Below, piece by piece: positions 8,692 through 18,080 of a stretch of DNA of 64,000 nucleotides (positions are counted from its first letter, which is position 1; the number at the start of each line of letters is the position of its first letter). The position numbers and the translations under genes are program-made. Under the pieces are notes generated by a model. The model searched no databases, was not told the DNA's origin, and saw only the letters and a program-made list of their open reading frames with translations. Where the stretch lies: NCBI RefSeq assembly GCF_024172185.1, contig NZ_JAMZEC010000001.1:8345001-8409000 (forward strand), given 5' to 3'. This DNA is from Nonomuraea roseoviolacea subsp. carminata (lineage in GTDB: Bacteria; Actinomycetota; Actinomycetes; Streptosporangiales; Streptosporangiaceae).

Positions 8692-9150
8692 GTGCCCGAC
8701 ATGGACGAGATCGATCACCACGTGCTGCGGCTGCTGCGGGAGGACGGGCGCAGGACGTTCTCGGAGATGGCCGAGCGGGTCGGGTTGTCGGTGGCCGCGG
8801 TCAAGCGGCGGGTCGACCGGCTGCGCGAGCTCGGCGTGATCACCGGGTTCACCGTGCAGATCGACTACGCCAAGCTCGGATGGGGCATCGAGGCGTTCAC
8901 CGAGCTGCGCTATCCCGGCACGACCCCGGTCAGCGAGATCGTCCGGACGGCGACGGACGTTCCGGAGGTGCAGCAGGTGTTCACGATCGCCGGGGACCCC
9001 GACGCGCTGATCCACGTGCGGGTACGCGACCTGGGGCACCTGCAGCAGGTCATCGACCGGTTGCGCAGGGCCGGCGAGGTGAACGGCACCAAGACGTTGC
9101 TGGTGCTCGGCTCGTGGACGCGCGACGCGCTGGCGCCGCGCACCCGCTGA
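8692..9150 (+). CDS. Lrp/AsnC-family regulator
   Basis: A 152-residue feast/famine regulator. An N-terminal HTH (IDHHVLRLLREDGRRTFSEM, then LSVAAVKRRVDRLRELGVI) is followed by the RAM ligand domain (GIEAFTELRYPGTTPVSEIV, QQVFTIAGDPDALIHVRV), which binds amino acids at dimer interfaces. GTG 8692 has GGAGGAGG six to thirteen bases upstream. Divergent placement beside the indolepyruvate oxidoreductase is common in actinomycetes and suggests that it switches that operon in response to an amino acid, probably aromatic or branched; the ligand is inferred. Confidence 0.93.
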   Translation: MPDMDEIDHHVLRLLREDGRRTFSEMAERVGLSVAAVKRRVDRLRELGVITGFTVQIDYAKLGWGIEAFTELRYPGTTPVSEIVRTATDVPEVQQVFTIAGDPDALIHVRVRDLGHLQQVIDRLRRAGEVNGTKTLLVLGSWTRDALAPRTR

Positions 9151-9162
9151 GCCCTGCTGAGT

Positions 9163-10182
9163 TCACCGGCTCGTGGTGAGTCGCTGCTGCCGTACCGCCA
9201 CCAGGGCGAGCAGCCCGAGGGCGGCCAGCGCGAAGAGCGCGTTGCCCATGAGGTCCACATCGGCGGGCGCCGGGAAGCTCGGCGGCTGAGGGAAGCCGTG
9301 CCACGCGTAGGTGACCAAACCGGCGGCGCCCAGGGCGAACGTGTGCCAGGGGCCCCAGCCCGTGCGCCGGGACCAGCGCAGGACGAGCAGCGCCATCGTG
9401 GCGTAGAGCGCGAGGTAGCAGCCGACCGTGAGCCACGCGGGCACGACGGACTCCAGCCGGATCCCCACCATGGCGAGCAGGCTGGGAATCCAGAACGCCA
9501 GCCCGGCCGCGATGGTGATCGCGAAGACGGTCCACGGGCCGGGCGGCGTGGCCGCGCCGTCAGCGTGCGCGGGACGGAGGGGACGGCGGCGTCGACCGGA
9601 CAGGAACGCGGCGACGACCAGGGCGACGGCCGTGATCAGCGTCCAGGTGATCTGCGCGGCCGACAACGGGTGGAGGGCAGCCGGGCTCGCCAGCGCGATG
9701 GGCACCGCGCCGCCTGCCAGGAACAGGAGGGCCGACCCGGCGAGGCCCACCTTGCCGAGCCAGGGCGTGTCCGGCCGCCGTGAGCCCGCCTCCACCATCG
9801 AGATCGGCACCGCGATGCTCCACACCCCATGGATGGCCAGGACGAACACCGTCCAGTAGGCGCCGATGCCGAGCGCCGGGATGAACCCGTAGTCGAGCAA
9901 CCGCAGCCCGACGTAGTCGGGATCGAACAGCGAACGGGTGAGCAGGCCCTCCTCGATCACGGCATAGGCGAGCCCGAGCAGGATGATCCCCGGCCACCCC
10001 AGCCGCCACCGGCGGGCGACCTCGCGGATCAGCAGCGCGCCACCGCCGTAGAGCGGGATCAGCCCGACGATCATCGGCAGGGCGTTGACGGCGATGTTGC
10101 CCAGCAGGTACTCGCCGACCAGCGGCGCGAGAACCAGCAGGCCAAGTGCTGGAAGAATGCGTGGGAACACGTCCGTCCTCAT
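9163..10182 (-). CDS. polytopic membrane protein of unknown function
   Basis: A 339-residue protein with roughly nine or ten hydrophobic segments, beginning PALGLLVLAPLVGEYLLG and ending LFALAALGLLALVAV. A motif AYAVIEEGLLTRSLFDPDYV with two adjacent glutamates recalls, but does not match exactly, the EExxxR motif of CPBP/Abi intramembrane proteases (here four residues separate EE and R). Its ATG overlaps the stop of the DrrB-like permease (ATGA at 10179-10182), so it is the fourth gene of the P450-ABC operon and may be part of export or immunity. No function is assigned. Confidence 0.8.
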   Translation of the reverse strand: MRTDVFPRILPALGLLVLAPLVGEYLLGNIAVNALPMIVGLIPLYGGGALLIREVARRWRLGWPGIILLGLAYAVIEEGLLTRSLFDPDYVGLRLLDYGFIPALGIGAYWTVFVLAIHGVWSIAVPISMVEAGSRRPDTPWLGKVGLAGSALLFLAGGAVPIALASPAALHPLSAAQITWTLITAVALVVAAFLSGRRRRPLRPAHADGAATPPGPWTVFAITIAAGLAFWIPSLLAMVGIRLESVVPAWLTVGCYLALYATMALLVLRWSRRTGWGPWHTFALGAAGLVTYAWHGFPQPPSFPAPADVDLMGNALFALAALGLLALVAVRQQRLTTSR

Positions 10183-10937
10183 CGGTTGTAGCTCCTGCGG
10201 GCCCACAGATAACTGAGCAGGGCGATGCCCGCGCTCCACGCGGCCGCCTCCAGGAAGCCGGCCCCGGCCGGACGCCCGGTCAGCAGCGCGCGCAGCGTCT
10301 CGATGACGGGGGTGGCCGGCTGGTGCTCGGCGAACCACCGCAACACGCCCGGCATCGACTCGGTCGGCACGAAGCCGCTGCCGAGGAACGGCAGCAGCAT
10401 CAGCGGCATCGGCAGGTTGCTGGCCGTGGCCACGTTCTTGGTGACCATGGCGAGCCCGACCGACAGCCAGGTGATGGCGAAGGCGAACATGGCCAGCACG
10501 CCGACCACCCCGAGCCAGTCCAGCGCCGAGGCGGACGGCCGGAAGCCGATCAGCACGGCCACCAGGGTCACCGCCGCGATCGCGACGAAGTTCTGCACGA
10601 GCGCGCCGAGCACGTGCCCGGTGAGCACCGAGACGCGGGCGATGGCCATGGTCTTGAACCGGGCGACGATGCCCTCGGTCATGTCGATGGCGACCGAGAT
10701 CGCGGTTCCCTGCGCGGCGCCGGCGATCGTCGTGACCATGATGCCGGGGGTGAGGTAGCCGACGTAGGTGGCGCGGTCGCCGCCTATGCCCGCGCCCATG
10801 ATGCCGCCGAAGACGTAGACGAACAGCAGCAGGAACACCACGGGGACGCCGGTGTAGGTGAGGATCAGCGTGGGGTAGCGCCAGAGGTGTTTGATCTGGC
10901 GGCGGGTCATCGTCACCGAGTCGGTGATCGCTCTCAT
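10179..10937 (-). CDS. ABC-2 permease, DrrB-like
   Basis: A 252-residue integral membrane subunit with six hydrophobic segments of the ABC-2 type: PTLILTYTGVPVVFLLLFVY, GYLTPGIMVTTIAGAAQGTA, LGALVQNFVAIAAVTLVAVL, LAMFAFAITWLSVGLAMV and others, with the usual LPFLGSGFVPTESMP periplasmic loop. It pairs with the ATPase whose stop overlaps its start (ATGA at 10934-10937). DrrAB-type exporters move daunorubicin-like and other hydrophobic compounds out of the cell; the substrate here is unknown. Confidence 0.92.
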   Translation of the reverse strand: MRAITDSVTMTRRQIKHLWRYPTLILTYTGVPVVFLLLFVYVFGGIMGAGIGGDRATYVGYLTPGIMVTTIAGAAQGTAISVAIDMTEGIVARFKTMAIARVSVLTGHVLGALVQNFVAIAAVTLVAVLIGFRPSASALDWLGVVGVLAMFAFAITWLSVGLAMVTKNVATASNLPMPLMLLPFLGSGFVPTESMPGVLRWFAEHQPATPVIETLRALLTGRPAGAGFLEAAAWSAGIALLSYLWARRSYNR

Positions 10938-11902
10938 CGGGAGGGCTCCTTGGGCGAGGGCCTCTGGGCCGAGGGCTCCTGGGTCAGGGTCAGGAAGACG
11001 TCGTCCAGGTCGGGGGTGTGCACCGACAGCTCGGCGACGTCGATGGCATGCGTGTCCAGCCACTCCAGGAGCTCGCGCAACGTCCGGACTCCGCCGGAGT
11101 CGGGGATCTGCACGGTGAGCCCCGCGTCGTCGCCGGAGGTGGCGCCCAGGTGGCCGGCCGCCCTGCGGTAGCCGTCGGGGTCGGCGAAGCGCACGACGAT
11201 GTGGCCGCCGGGGACCATGCGCTTGAGCTCCTCCGGGCTGCCCTCGGCCACCAGCCGGCCCTGGCTGAGCAGGGCGATGCGGTCGGCCAGTTCGTCGGCC
11301 TCCTCCAGGTACTGGGTGGTCAGGAAGATGCTCACGCCGTCCCGCCGGACGAGGTCCCTGACGATCTGCCACATGGTGCGGCGGCTGCGCGGGTCCAGGC
11401 CCGTGGTCGGCTCGTCGAGGAAGATGAGCTTGGGCGTGCCGACCAGGGTCATGGCGAGGTCGAGCCGGCGGCGCATGCCGCCCGAGTAGGTGGCCGCGGG
11501 CTTGCGCGCGGCGTCGGTGAGGTCGAAGCGTTCCAGCAGCTCGCGGGCGCGGGCGCGGCCCTCGGCCCGGCCGAGGTGGAGCAGGTCGGCCATGAGCCGC
11601 AGGTTCTCCTCGCCGCTGAGGAAGCCGTCGACCGCCGAGAACTGGCCGGTGACGCCGATGGCGGCGCGTACTTCGTCGGGTTCCCTGGCCAGGTCGTGCC
11701 CGGCCACCCGGATCTCGCCCGCGTCGGGCTTGATCAGGGTGGACAGGATCTGCACCGTGGTCGTCTTGCCCGCGCCGTTAGGGCCGAGCAGCGCGAAGAC
11801 GGTGCCCTGCGGGATGGTGAGGTCGACGCCGTCCAGGACGCGGTGGGCGCCGTAGGACTTGCGCAGCCCCGTCACGGAGACGACGGTTCGCATCGCGTTC
11901 AT
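10934..11902 (-). CDS. ABC exporter ATPase, DrrA-like
   Basis: A 322-residue nucleotide-binding subunit: Walker A GPNGAGKTT near residue 40, signature YSGGMRRRLDLA, Walker B KLIFLDEPTTGLDP, and the C-terminal extension LDDVFLTLT typical of the DrrA drug-resistance group. It overlaps the P450 stop by four bases (ATGA 11899-11902) and the permease start in the same way, so the subunits are made in a coupled fashion. A second in-frame ATG three codons in (11893) is also possible. Likely exports a product or substrate of the neighbouring P450. Confidence 0.93.
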   Translation of the reverse strand: MNAMRTVVSVTGLRKSYGAHRVLDGVDLTIPQGTVFALLGPNGAGKTTTVQILSTLIKPDAGEIRVAGHDLAREPDEVRAAIGVTGQFSAVDGFLSGEENLRLMADLLHLGRAEGRARARELLERFDLTDAARKPAATYSGGMRRRLDLAMTLVGTPKLIFLDEPTTGLDPRSRRTMWQIVRDLVRRDGVSIFLTTQYLEEADELADRIALLSQGRLVAEGSPEELKRMVPGGHIVVRFADPDGYRRAAGHLGATSGDDAGLTVQIPDSGGVRTLRELLEWLDTHAIDVAELSVHTPDLDDVFLTLTQEPSAQRPSPKEPSR

Positions 11903-13107
11903 CCCCGATCCCAGGTGACGGGCAGGCTGTGCAGGCCGTACACCTGCGAGGGGTCGGTGCGCAGCGACAGCTCTTCAGCCGGTACGGCGAGCCGCAGCGT
12001 CGGGAAGCGGGTGAGTAACGCGGGGAAGGCGACGCGCATCTCGATGCGGGCGAGCTGCTGGCCGAGGCACTGGTGGACGCCGTGGCCGAAGGCCAGATGC
12101 CCGGCGGCCGAGCGGCGCAGGTCGAGCGTGTCGGGGTCGGCGAACCTGGCCGGGTCCCGGTTGGCGGCGTTGATCGCGATGATGACGGTGTCTCCTGCCT
12201 TGAGCTGCCTGCCGCCGAGCTCCACGTCCTCCAGGACGCCGCGCATGCCGGTGGCGGCGATGGACAGGTAACGCAGCAGTTCCTCCACGGCCCCGGCGGC
12301 CAGGTCGGGGTCGCCGCGCAGGCCGGCGAGCTGGGCCGGGTCGCGCAGCAGGGCGAAGGTGCCGAGCGCGAGCATGTTGGCGGTGGTGTCGAGCCCGGCG
12401 CCGAGCAGGAAGGCGGCCACGCCGCCGAGCTCCTCGTCGGTCAGGTCGCCACTGGTGGCCAGGTCGCTGAGCAGGTCGTCGGTCGGCTGGGCCCGCTTGG
12501 CGAGCGCGAGCTCCCGCAGGTACGCGCCGAGCTCGGCGAACGCGGCGTACTGCGCCTCGGCGGTCCCGGCGTCCGACAGGACCCGGGTGAAGCTCTGGAA
12601 CCGATCGCGGTCCCCGTACGGCACGCCGAGCAGCTCGCAGATCATCAGCGCCGGAACCGGCTGCGCGAAGACCTCGACGAGGTCGGCGGGCGGCCCCTGC
12701 TGCTCCATCGCGTCGAGCCGCTCACGGGTGATCTCGGTGACCCGCTCGGTCAGCAGGTTCATCCTGCGGACCGTGAACTTGCCCGTCAGCAGCTTGCGGA
12801 GGCGGGTGTGCTCGGGCGCGTCCAGGCCGGTCAGGTCGCCGACGGGGGCGGGCGGCAGGTGGCCGCCCGCCAGAGGGTGGTAGTGGGTCTCGTAACGGGA
12901 GCTGAAGCGCGGGTCGGCGAGGATCCGGCGGACCAGGTCGTATCCGGTGATCACCCAGAGGCCGGGGGCGCCCTCGGGCGCGGCCAGGCGGGCGATCGGC
13001 CGCTCCGCGCGCAGGGCGGTGAGCGAAGGGGCGGGATCGAGGGGACAGGCGGGTGCGCGGTCGAGGGACAGAGCGACCGGCTCGTCGCGATAGTACGTGT
13101 TCGACAT
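11899..13107 (-). CDS. cytochrome P450
   Basis: A 402-residue soluble bacterial P450. The I-helix reads FLLGAGLDTTANMLALG (acid-Thr pair for oxygen activation), the K-helix ExxR is EELLRYLS, and the heme loop FGHGVHQCLGQQLAR puts the thiolate ligand at Cys347. It begins with MSNTYYRDEP, with no membrane anchor. No ferredoxin gene is adjacent, so redox partners must come from elsewhere. It leads a four-gene coupled operon with a DrrAB exporter and a membrane protein, which suggests modification plus export of a xenobiotic or secondary metabolite. The start is supported by a TTGACA/TAGCTT promoter ending seven bases before the ATG; there is no Shine-Dalgarno. Confidence 0.94.
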   Translation of the reverse strand: MSNTYYRDEPVALSLDRAPACPLDPAPSLTALRAERPIARLAAPEGAPGLWVITGYDLVRRILADPRFSSRYETHYHPLAGGHLPPAPVGDLTGLDAPEHTRLRKLLTGKFTVRRMNLLTERVTEITRERLDAMEQQGPPADLVEVFAQPVPALMICELLGVPYGDRDRFQSFTRVLSDAGTAEAQYAAFAELGAYLRELALAKRAQPTDDLLSDLATSGDLTDEELGGVAAFLLGAGLDTTANMLALGTFALLRDPAQLAGLRGDPDLAAGAVEELLRYLSIAATGMRGVLEDVELGGRQLKAGDTVIIAINAANRDPARFADPDTLDLRRSAAGHLAFGHGVHQCLGQQLARIEMRVAFPALLTRFPTLRLAVPAEELSLRTDPSQVYGLHSLPVTWDRG

Positions 13108-13144
13108 GCTTTGAAAGCTACGTTGCTTTCAGAAATTCTGTCAA
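13108..13144 (-). promoter_or_regulatory. leaderless P450 promoter with embedded operator
   Basis: Read on the minus strand: TTGACA (13144-13139), an 18-base spacer, TAGCTT (13120-13115), seven bases, then ATG 13107. The interrupted palindrome TGAAAGC-N6-GCTTTCA (13112-13131) covers the spacer and the -10, a textbook repressor position. The probable regulator is the divergent MarR-type gene at 13256. Confidence 0.7.
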
Positions 13145-13205
13145 TCAATGGAAGCACATACTCGCAGGTCAAAGCTGATATATTGATGCGTTGACTGTGA
13201 AGATG

Positions 13206-13226
13206 AATGCAATGAAGCGTTGCATT
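13206..13226. promoter_or_regulatory. inverted repeat upstream of MarR/HTH_38 regulator
   Basis: AATGCAA-N7-TTGCATT, perfect seven-base arms, 30-50 bases before the regulator start at 13256. Different in sequence from the P450 operator, so it may serve autoregulation or another factor. Confidence 0.5.
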
Positions 13227-13255
13227 GTGATGAGGACGAACGCAACAATGTCGTC

Positions 13256-13960
13256 ATGCCAGAAGGAAGGTTGAACCGCCAGGACCGCCAGCGCATCGCG
13301 ACCGGCCTGGCCGAAGGCCGCTCCTACGCCGAGATCGCCCGGCGGCTGGACCGGCCGACCTCGACGATCAGCCGCGAGGTCAGCCGGAACGGCGGCCCGG
13401 GCGACTACCGGCCCGAGCGGGCGCACCAGGCGGCGGCGCGGCGGGCACGGCGCGGCGCCCCGGCCCGCTCGCCCGCGGCCGAACCCCGGGACCGCAAGGT
13501 CTTCGAGGTGGAACAGGGAGCCGTCGAGATGGTGATCGGGATGGGCCTGCCGAAGATGATGGCCCGCGTGCTCATCGCCCTGTGGCTGAGCGAGGACGGC
13601 CGGCTCACCGCGGCCGAACTGTCGCACGGGCTGAAGGTCAGTCCCGCCTCGATCTCCATGGCAGTGCGCTACCTGACCCGGCAGAGCCTGATCAGACGCG
13701 AACGTGATCCGCGGCGACGGCGTGACATCTACGTGCTCGACGACGACACCTGGTACCACTCGACGGTGATCAGCGCCCGGCAGACGCTCACGGCAGCCGA
13801 GACGGCGAAGGCGGCGGGGGAGGCGCTGGGGCTCGACACGCCCGTGGGGCGCCGCCTGGCCAGGGGCGGTGCGTTCCTGGAGCGGATCAGCCTGGACCTC
13901 CTGGCGTCGGCCGAACGCTGGCGCGACCTCCCGCCCGGTGCGCCAGATCGTTCGGGATGA
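13256..13960 (+). CDS. GbsR/MarR regulator with IS30-type N-terminal HTH
   Basis: A 234-residue two-part regulator. Residues 1-55 (GRLNRQDRQRIATGLAEGRS, YAEIARRLDRPTSTISREVS) are the HTH_38 module known from IS30 transposases; after a basic Ala/Arg linker, residues 90-160 form a winged helix (LSHGLKVSPASISMAVRYLT, wing RERDPRRRRDIYVLDD), then a helical tail. This fusion is a recognised actinobacterial regulator type. ATG 13256 is used because homologous text starts there; a TTG at 13220 is in frame but less likely. Divergence from the P450 operon makes it the candidate repressor of the palindromic promoter. Confidence 0.85.
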   Translation: MPEGRLNRQDRQRIATGLAEGRSYAEIARRLDRPTSTISREVSRNGGPGDYRPERAHQAAARRARRGAPARSPAAEPRDRKVFEVEQGAVEMVIGMGLPKMMARVLIALWLSEDGRLTAAELSHGLKVSPASISMAVRYLTRQSLIRRERDPRRRRDIYVLDDDTWYHSTVISARQTLTAAETAKAAGEALGLDTPVGRRLARGGAFLERISLDLLASAERWRDLPPGAPDRSG

Positions 13961-14029
13961 GGGTCGGGCCGGCCTCGAACGCCGCCTCGTGGTCGATCAC
14001 CGGCATGTCCGCCGGCGGATCCGACTAGC

Positions 14030-14062
14030 ATGGGGGGCATGTCGACGCCCCGAGTTTCCTAG
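14030..14062 (+). CDS. putative leader peptide of the ABC-F gene
   Basis: A ten-codon frame, MGGMSTPRVS, ending 59 bases before the ABC-F ATG; an inner ATG at 14039 gives a seven-codon form. TAGCAT (14026-14031) ends seven bases before 14039, so the short form could start a leaderless transcript. ABC-F antibiotic-protection genes are often induced by drug-stalled ribosomes on such peptides. Being short, it could also be chance. Confidence 0.35.
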   Translation: MGGMSTPRVS

Positions 14063-14102
14063 CTGAGGACCCGCTTCCACGCCAGAAGTGTGTCCTCTAG
14101 CT
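14061..14102 (+). promoter_or_regulatory. stem-loop in the ABC-F 5' leader
   Basis: AGCT-GAGGAC (14061-14070) can pair with GTCCTC-t-AGCT (14092-14102), with an inner CTTC/GAAG helix. The left arm starts at the leader-peptide stop, as expected for ribosome-mediated attenuation. The coding RBS (CGGAG near 14107) lies just outside the stem. Structure inferred by eye. Confidence 0.45.
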
Positions 14103-14120
14103 TGCTCGGAGCGTAACAAC

Positions 14121-15725
<1,605 letters not shown>

Positions 15726-15875
15726 CTCCGCCACGGGATGTGCCCGCCCTGGCGCGGGAGGCGCTCCGACGGAGCCGGTGGGTGTGCCGCCCGCACACCC
15801 TCGGTGCGCGAAAGGTGTGACCGGCGGCGCTGGAACGGCCGGGGCGATGCGGTGACGATGGCGGGCGTTCCCGGG

Positions 15876-15912
15876 TGCCGCCGCCGCGGGGGCGAGCCCG
15901 GGCGCGGCGGCA
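15876..15912. terminator. GC-rich hairpin between ABC-F and lipase genes
   Basis: TGCCGCCGC (15876-15884) pairs with GCGGCGGCA (15904-15912). There is no T-run after it and it lies just before the lipase RBS, so it could be either a terminator for the ABC-F transcript or a structured leader of the lipase. Confidence 0.4.
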
Positions 15913-15939
15913 TCTCGCAACCCTGTGAACAGGAGCCCC

Positions 15940-17184
15940 ATGCGCTGCTTATGGACGGTCGCGGTGATGCTGGCCGCGCTGCTGGTGCCGACCGCGGCCC
16001 AGGCCGCGACGCCGTCGTACCTGACGCTGGAAGCGACGTACACCAGCGTCGCGAACGGCTGGTCCAGCGTGGAGAGGTACCTGGACACCACGCCGGGCTT
16101 CACCCAGGAGAGCTACCCGCCGGACGGCCGCGGTGACCAGGACGGCCAGCGCCTGACCTTCTTCGGCGGCGTCAAGCGGCCGTTCTCCGGCCGGTTCCTG
16201 CTGTACCACGCCCCTGGATGGAACACCAATCCCAAGACCACGCCGGTCCTGCTGGTGCACGGCGCCAACGACAACCCGGACCGGGCGTGGGCCAACCCCG
16301 GCGAGTCGGGCGGCTTCGGCTGCGGCGCCTCGAGCTGCCCGAGCACCGGCATGATGCAGCACCTGGCGAACGCCGGGTACCGGGTCTTCGCGATCGGGTT
16401 CGCGCACAAGGAGGGCGACAACCTGATGCAGGCCCAGGAGGTCGGCGACGCGGTCTCGATCATCAAGTCCAAGCTCGGCGTGCCCGCCGTGGACCTGGTG
16501 GGCTGGAGCAAGGGGATGATGTCGGCGCGGATGTACGCGTCGTCGGTCAAGCCGAGCTGGGGCCGTCCGTACGCCGGCGACGTGCGCAAGCTCATCACAC
16601 TGGGCGGCCCGAACGGCGGGTACGACTACCCGTTCGCGCACGGCTGGGCGCACGACTTCTCGATCTGGAGCGAGTGCGGAGGCGGCGTCAACTCGCCCGC
16701 GCCGCACACGCACATGACCTGCTACGGCCTCGACGCCTACCATCCGGAGTTCTCCTTCGTGCCGGTCGGCGGGTTCGACTGCTATCCGGGGCAGCGGCAG
16801 ATGCTGGCGCGCTTCGACGGCGCGTACGGCGTCGACCAGACGCAGCAGGACTGGTACACCACGTACTACGGCGGGCAGGGCTTCTACACCTCGGGGCCGG
16901 GGATCCAGGCGGCGATCGACGCGGGCTCGCTGATCTCCCGCATCCGGCAGGCGGGCGTGCCGGCGTCGGTGGCGACGTACCTGCTGGCCGGCGGTTCGCC
17001 GAGCGTCGTGGGCATCTACAACGAGAACCGCGGCCCCAGCGACGGCGTGGTGTTCGTGAGCAGTGCCCTCTCCACGGCGGGTGTCGGCACCGTGGCCGGC
17101 ACCGCGCTCGTGGCCGGCGCCAACCACCTCCAGCTCGGCTGGTACCCCGCGGTCGAGTCGCAGGTCGCGAGCTGGCTCGGCTGA
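15940..17184 (+). CDS. secreted alpha/beta-hydrolase (lipase/esterase)
   Basis: A 414-residue secreted enzyme. Residues 1-22 form a Sec signal (RCLWTVAVMLAALLVPTAAQA with AQA-A cleavage). VLLVHGANDNP is the oxyanion-hole region and VDLVGWSKGMM is the nucleophile elbow with the catalytic Ser at about 190; the likely acid and His follow near NRGPSDGVV and GANHLQLGWY. Paired cysteines (CGASSCPS) suggest disulfides. ATG 15940 has AGGAG five bases upstream; GTG 15925 is in frame but lacks an RBS. Such proteins hydrolyse acyl esters of lipids or polymers outside the cell. Exact substrate unknown; it is a single gene with a hairpin downstream. Confidence 0.87.
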   Translation: MRCLWTVAVMLAALLVPTAAQAATPSYLTLEATYTSVANGWSSVERYLDTTPGFTQESYPPDGRGDQDGQRLTFFGGVKRPFSGRFLLYHAPGWNTNPKTTPVLLVHGANDNPDRAWANPGESGGFGCGASSCPSTGMMQHLANAGYRVFAIGFAHKEGDNLMQAQEVGDAVSIIKSKLGVPAVDLVGWSKGMMSARMYASSVKPSWGRPYAGDVRKLITLGGPNGGYDYPFAHGWAHDFSIWSECGGGVNSPAPHTHMTCYGLDAYHPEFSFVPVGGFDCYPGQRQMLARFDGAYGVDQTQQDWYTTYYGGQGFYTSGPGIQAAIDAGSLISRIRQAGVPASVATYLLAGGSPSVVGIYNENRGPSDGVVFVSSALSTAGVGTVAGTALVAGANHLQLGWYPAVESQVASWLG

Positions 17185-17192
17185 CCGCCTCC

Positions 17193-17230
17193 GGCGAGGC
17201 CGGGCGGGGGAGCACCTCGCCGGCCTCGCC
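17193..17230 (+). terminator. hairpin after the lipase gene
   Basis: GGCGAGGCCGG (17193-17203) pairs perfectly with CCGGCCTCGCC (17220-17230), eight bases after the lipase stop. No U-tract, as is usual in high-GC actinomycetes. Confidence 0.6.
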
Positions 17231-17273
17231 ACCTCGCCGGCCTCGCCGGCCTCGCCATCTCGCCGGCCTCGCC
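17214..17273. repeat. 17-bp tandem repeat, three copies
   Basis: ACCTCGCCGGCCTCGCC occurs at 17214-17230 and 17231-17247, then after a nine-base partial unit (17248-17256) again with one change at 17257-17273. It overlaps the right arm of the lipase terminator, so it probably arose by slippage of that arm. Confidence 0.8.
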
Positions 17274-17642
17274 GGGCGGCCGGTCATGGTCGCGCGGTCG
17301 GTGACGCTGAGGCAGGTCAGGAGCGCGCCGTCGTCGAGGTCCTCTCGGATCTCCGGCGCGGCCGCGCCGCGGGCCCGCAGCGTGGCGCTCCGGTCGACCA
17401 GGTCGCACAGCAGCGCGGCGTGCTCCGCGGTGGTGGTGGCCGTGCCGCGCGTCGGGCCATTCGGACGGACGCGCGGGGTCCGCCGCGCGTCGAGGCTTGC
17501 GCGGCGCAGCGTGCCCTGCGGGGGTTGGGCGCCGAACATACAATCCACGCCAAAGGTCTGGCGGAGCGGCATTCGGCGCATAGAGCACGCTCCTGGGGGA
17601 AGCCCTCTGTCCGCCGTCCCGGCCAGGGGGGAGGAGGCGGGC
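17274..17642. other. intergenic stretch without a convincing gene
   Basis: No supported gene lies between the tandem repeat and the RsbW-like gene. The minus-strand frame here has a segment reading AEHAALLCDLVDRSATLRAR that looks protein-like but has neither a good start signal nor a proper end (it runs through the repeat into the lipase). It may be the remnant of a lost gene. The last 20 bases hold the strong RBS of the next gene. Confidence 0.4.
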
Positions 17643-18080
17643 GTGGGCGACGGGGAGGTGCTGCACTGTCAGATCACGGCAGACCTGAGCATGCTGCGCC
17701 GGCGGATCGAAGCCTTCGCCGCCGCTGCCGGCCTGGCCGCAGAGCGGCTGGATGATCTGGTGCTGGCGGTCAACGAGGCGGCCGACAACGTGCTGGAACA
17801 CGGCGCCGGCAGCGGGAGGATCGTCGCCCGCGCTGACTCGTCCAGCGTGTGGGTGGAGATCATCGATCCGGCCGGCACGCTGAGCGAGGGGCATCTGTAC
17901 CGGCATGGTGACGGTCTGCCCCCGGCCGCCCTGCGCGGATACGGTCTGTGGATGATGCGGCGGCTGTGCGACCGGGTTGTCCTGGACCATCCGGATGGCC
18001 ACGCCCGGTTGCGCCTGTACATGCGCTACCAGCCGTCCACCCCCTCTGTGCCGCCGCGCTCGCGGAAGGCTGAGTCGTGA
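17643..18080 (+). CDS. anti-sigma factor kinase-like ATPase (RsbW/SpoIIAB type)
   Basis: A 145-residue GHKL-fold protein. The N box reads LDDLVLAVNEAADNVLEHG, the G1 region WVEIIDPAG and the G2 region LRGYGLWMMRRLCDRV. Proteins of this type bind a sigma factor or phosphorylate an STAS antagonist and so control stress or developmental transcription. GTG 17643 has GGAGGAGG five bases upstream. It converges directly on an STAS antagonist gene (stops at 18080 and 18081 are adjacent). No sigma gene is in the window. Partner assignment is inferred from the neighbour. Confidence 0.88.
   Translation: MGDGEVLHCQITADLSMLRRRIEAFAAAAGLAAERLDDLVLAVNEAADNVLEHGAGSGRIVARADSSSVWVEIIDPAGTLSEGHLYRHGDGLPPAALRGYGLWMMRRLCDRVVLDHPDGHARLRLYMRYQPSTPSVPPRSRKAES

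Noticed and set aside
9163..10182. CPBP/Abi intramembrane protease
   Set aside because: EEGLLTR has four residues between EE and R rather than three, and the later His motifs were not found, so no protease call is made.
15726..15924. Possible c-di-AMP (ydaO-type) riboswitch before the secreted lipase
   Set aside because: GC-rich hairpins are present, but the conserved riboswitch core could not be matched with confidence; a covariance search would decide.
17214..17273. Short CRISPR-like array
   Set aside because: Units are adjacent 17-mers without unique spacers, so it is a plain tandem repeat.
17281..17581. Minus-strand gene starting MRRMPLRQTFGVD
   Set aside because: Protein-like in part, but no RBS, no family, and it runs through the tandem repeat into the lipase gene.
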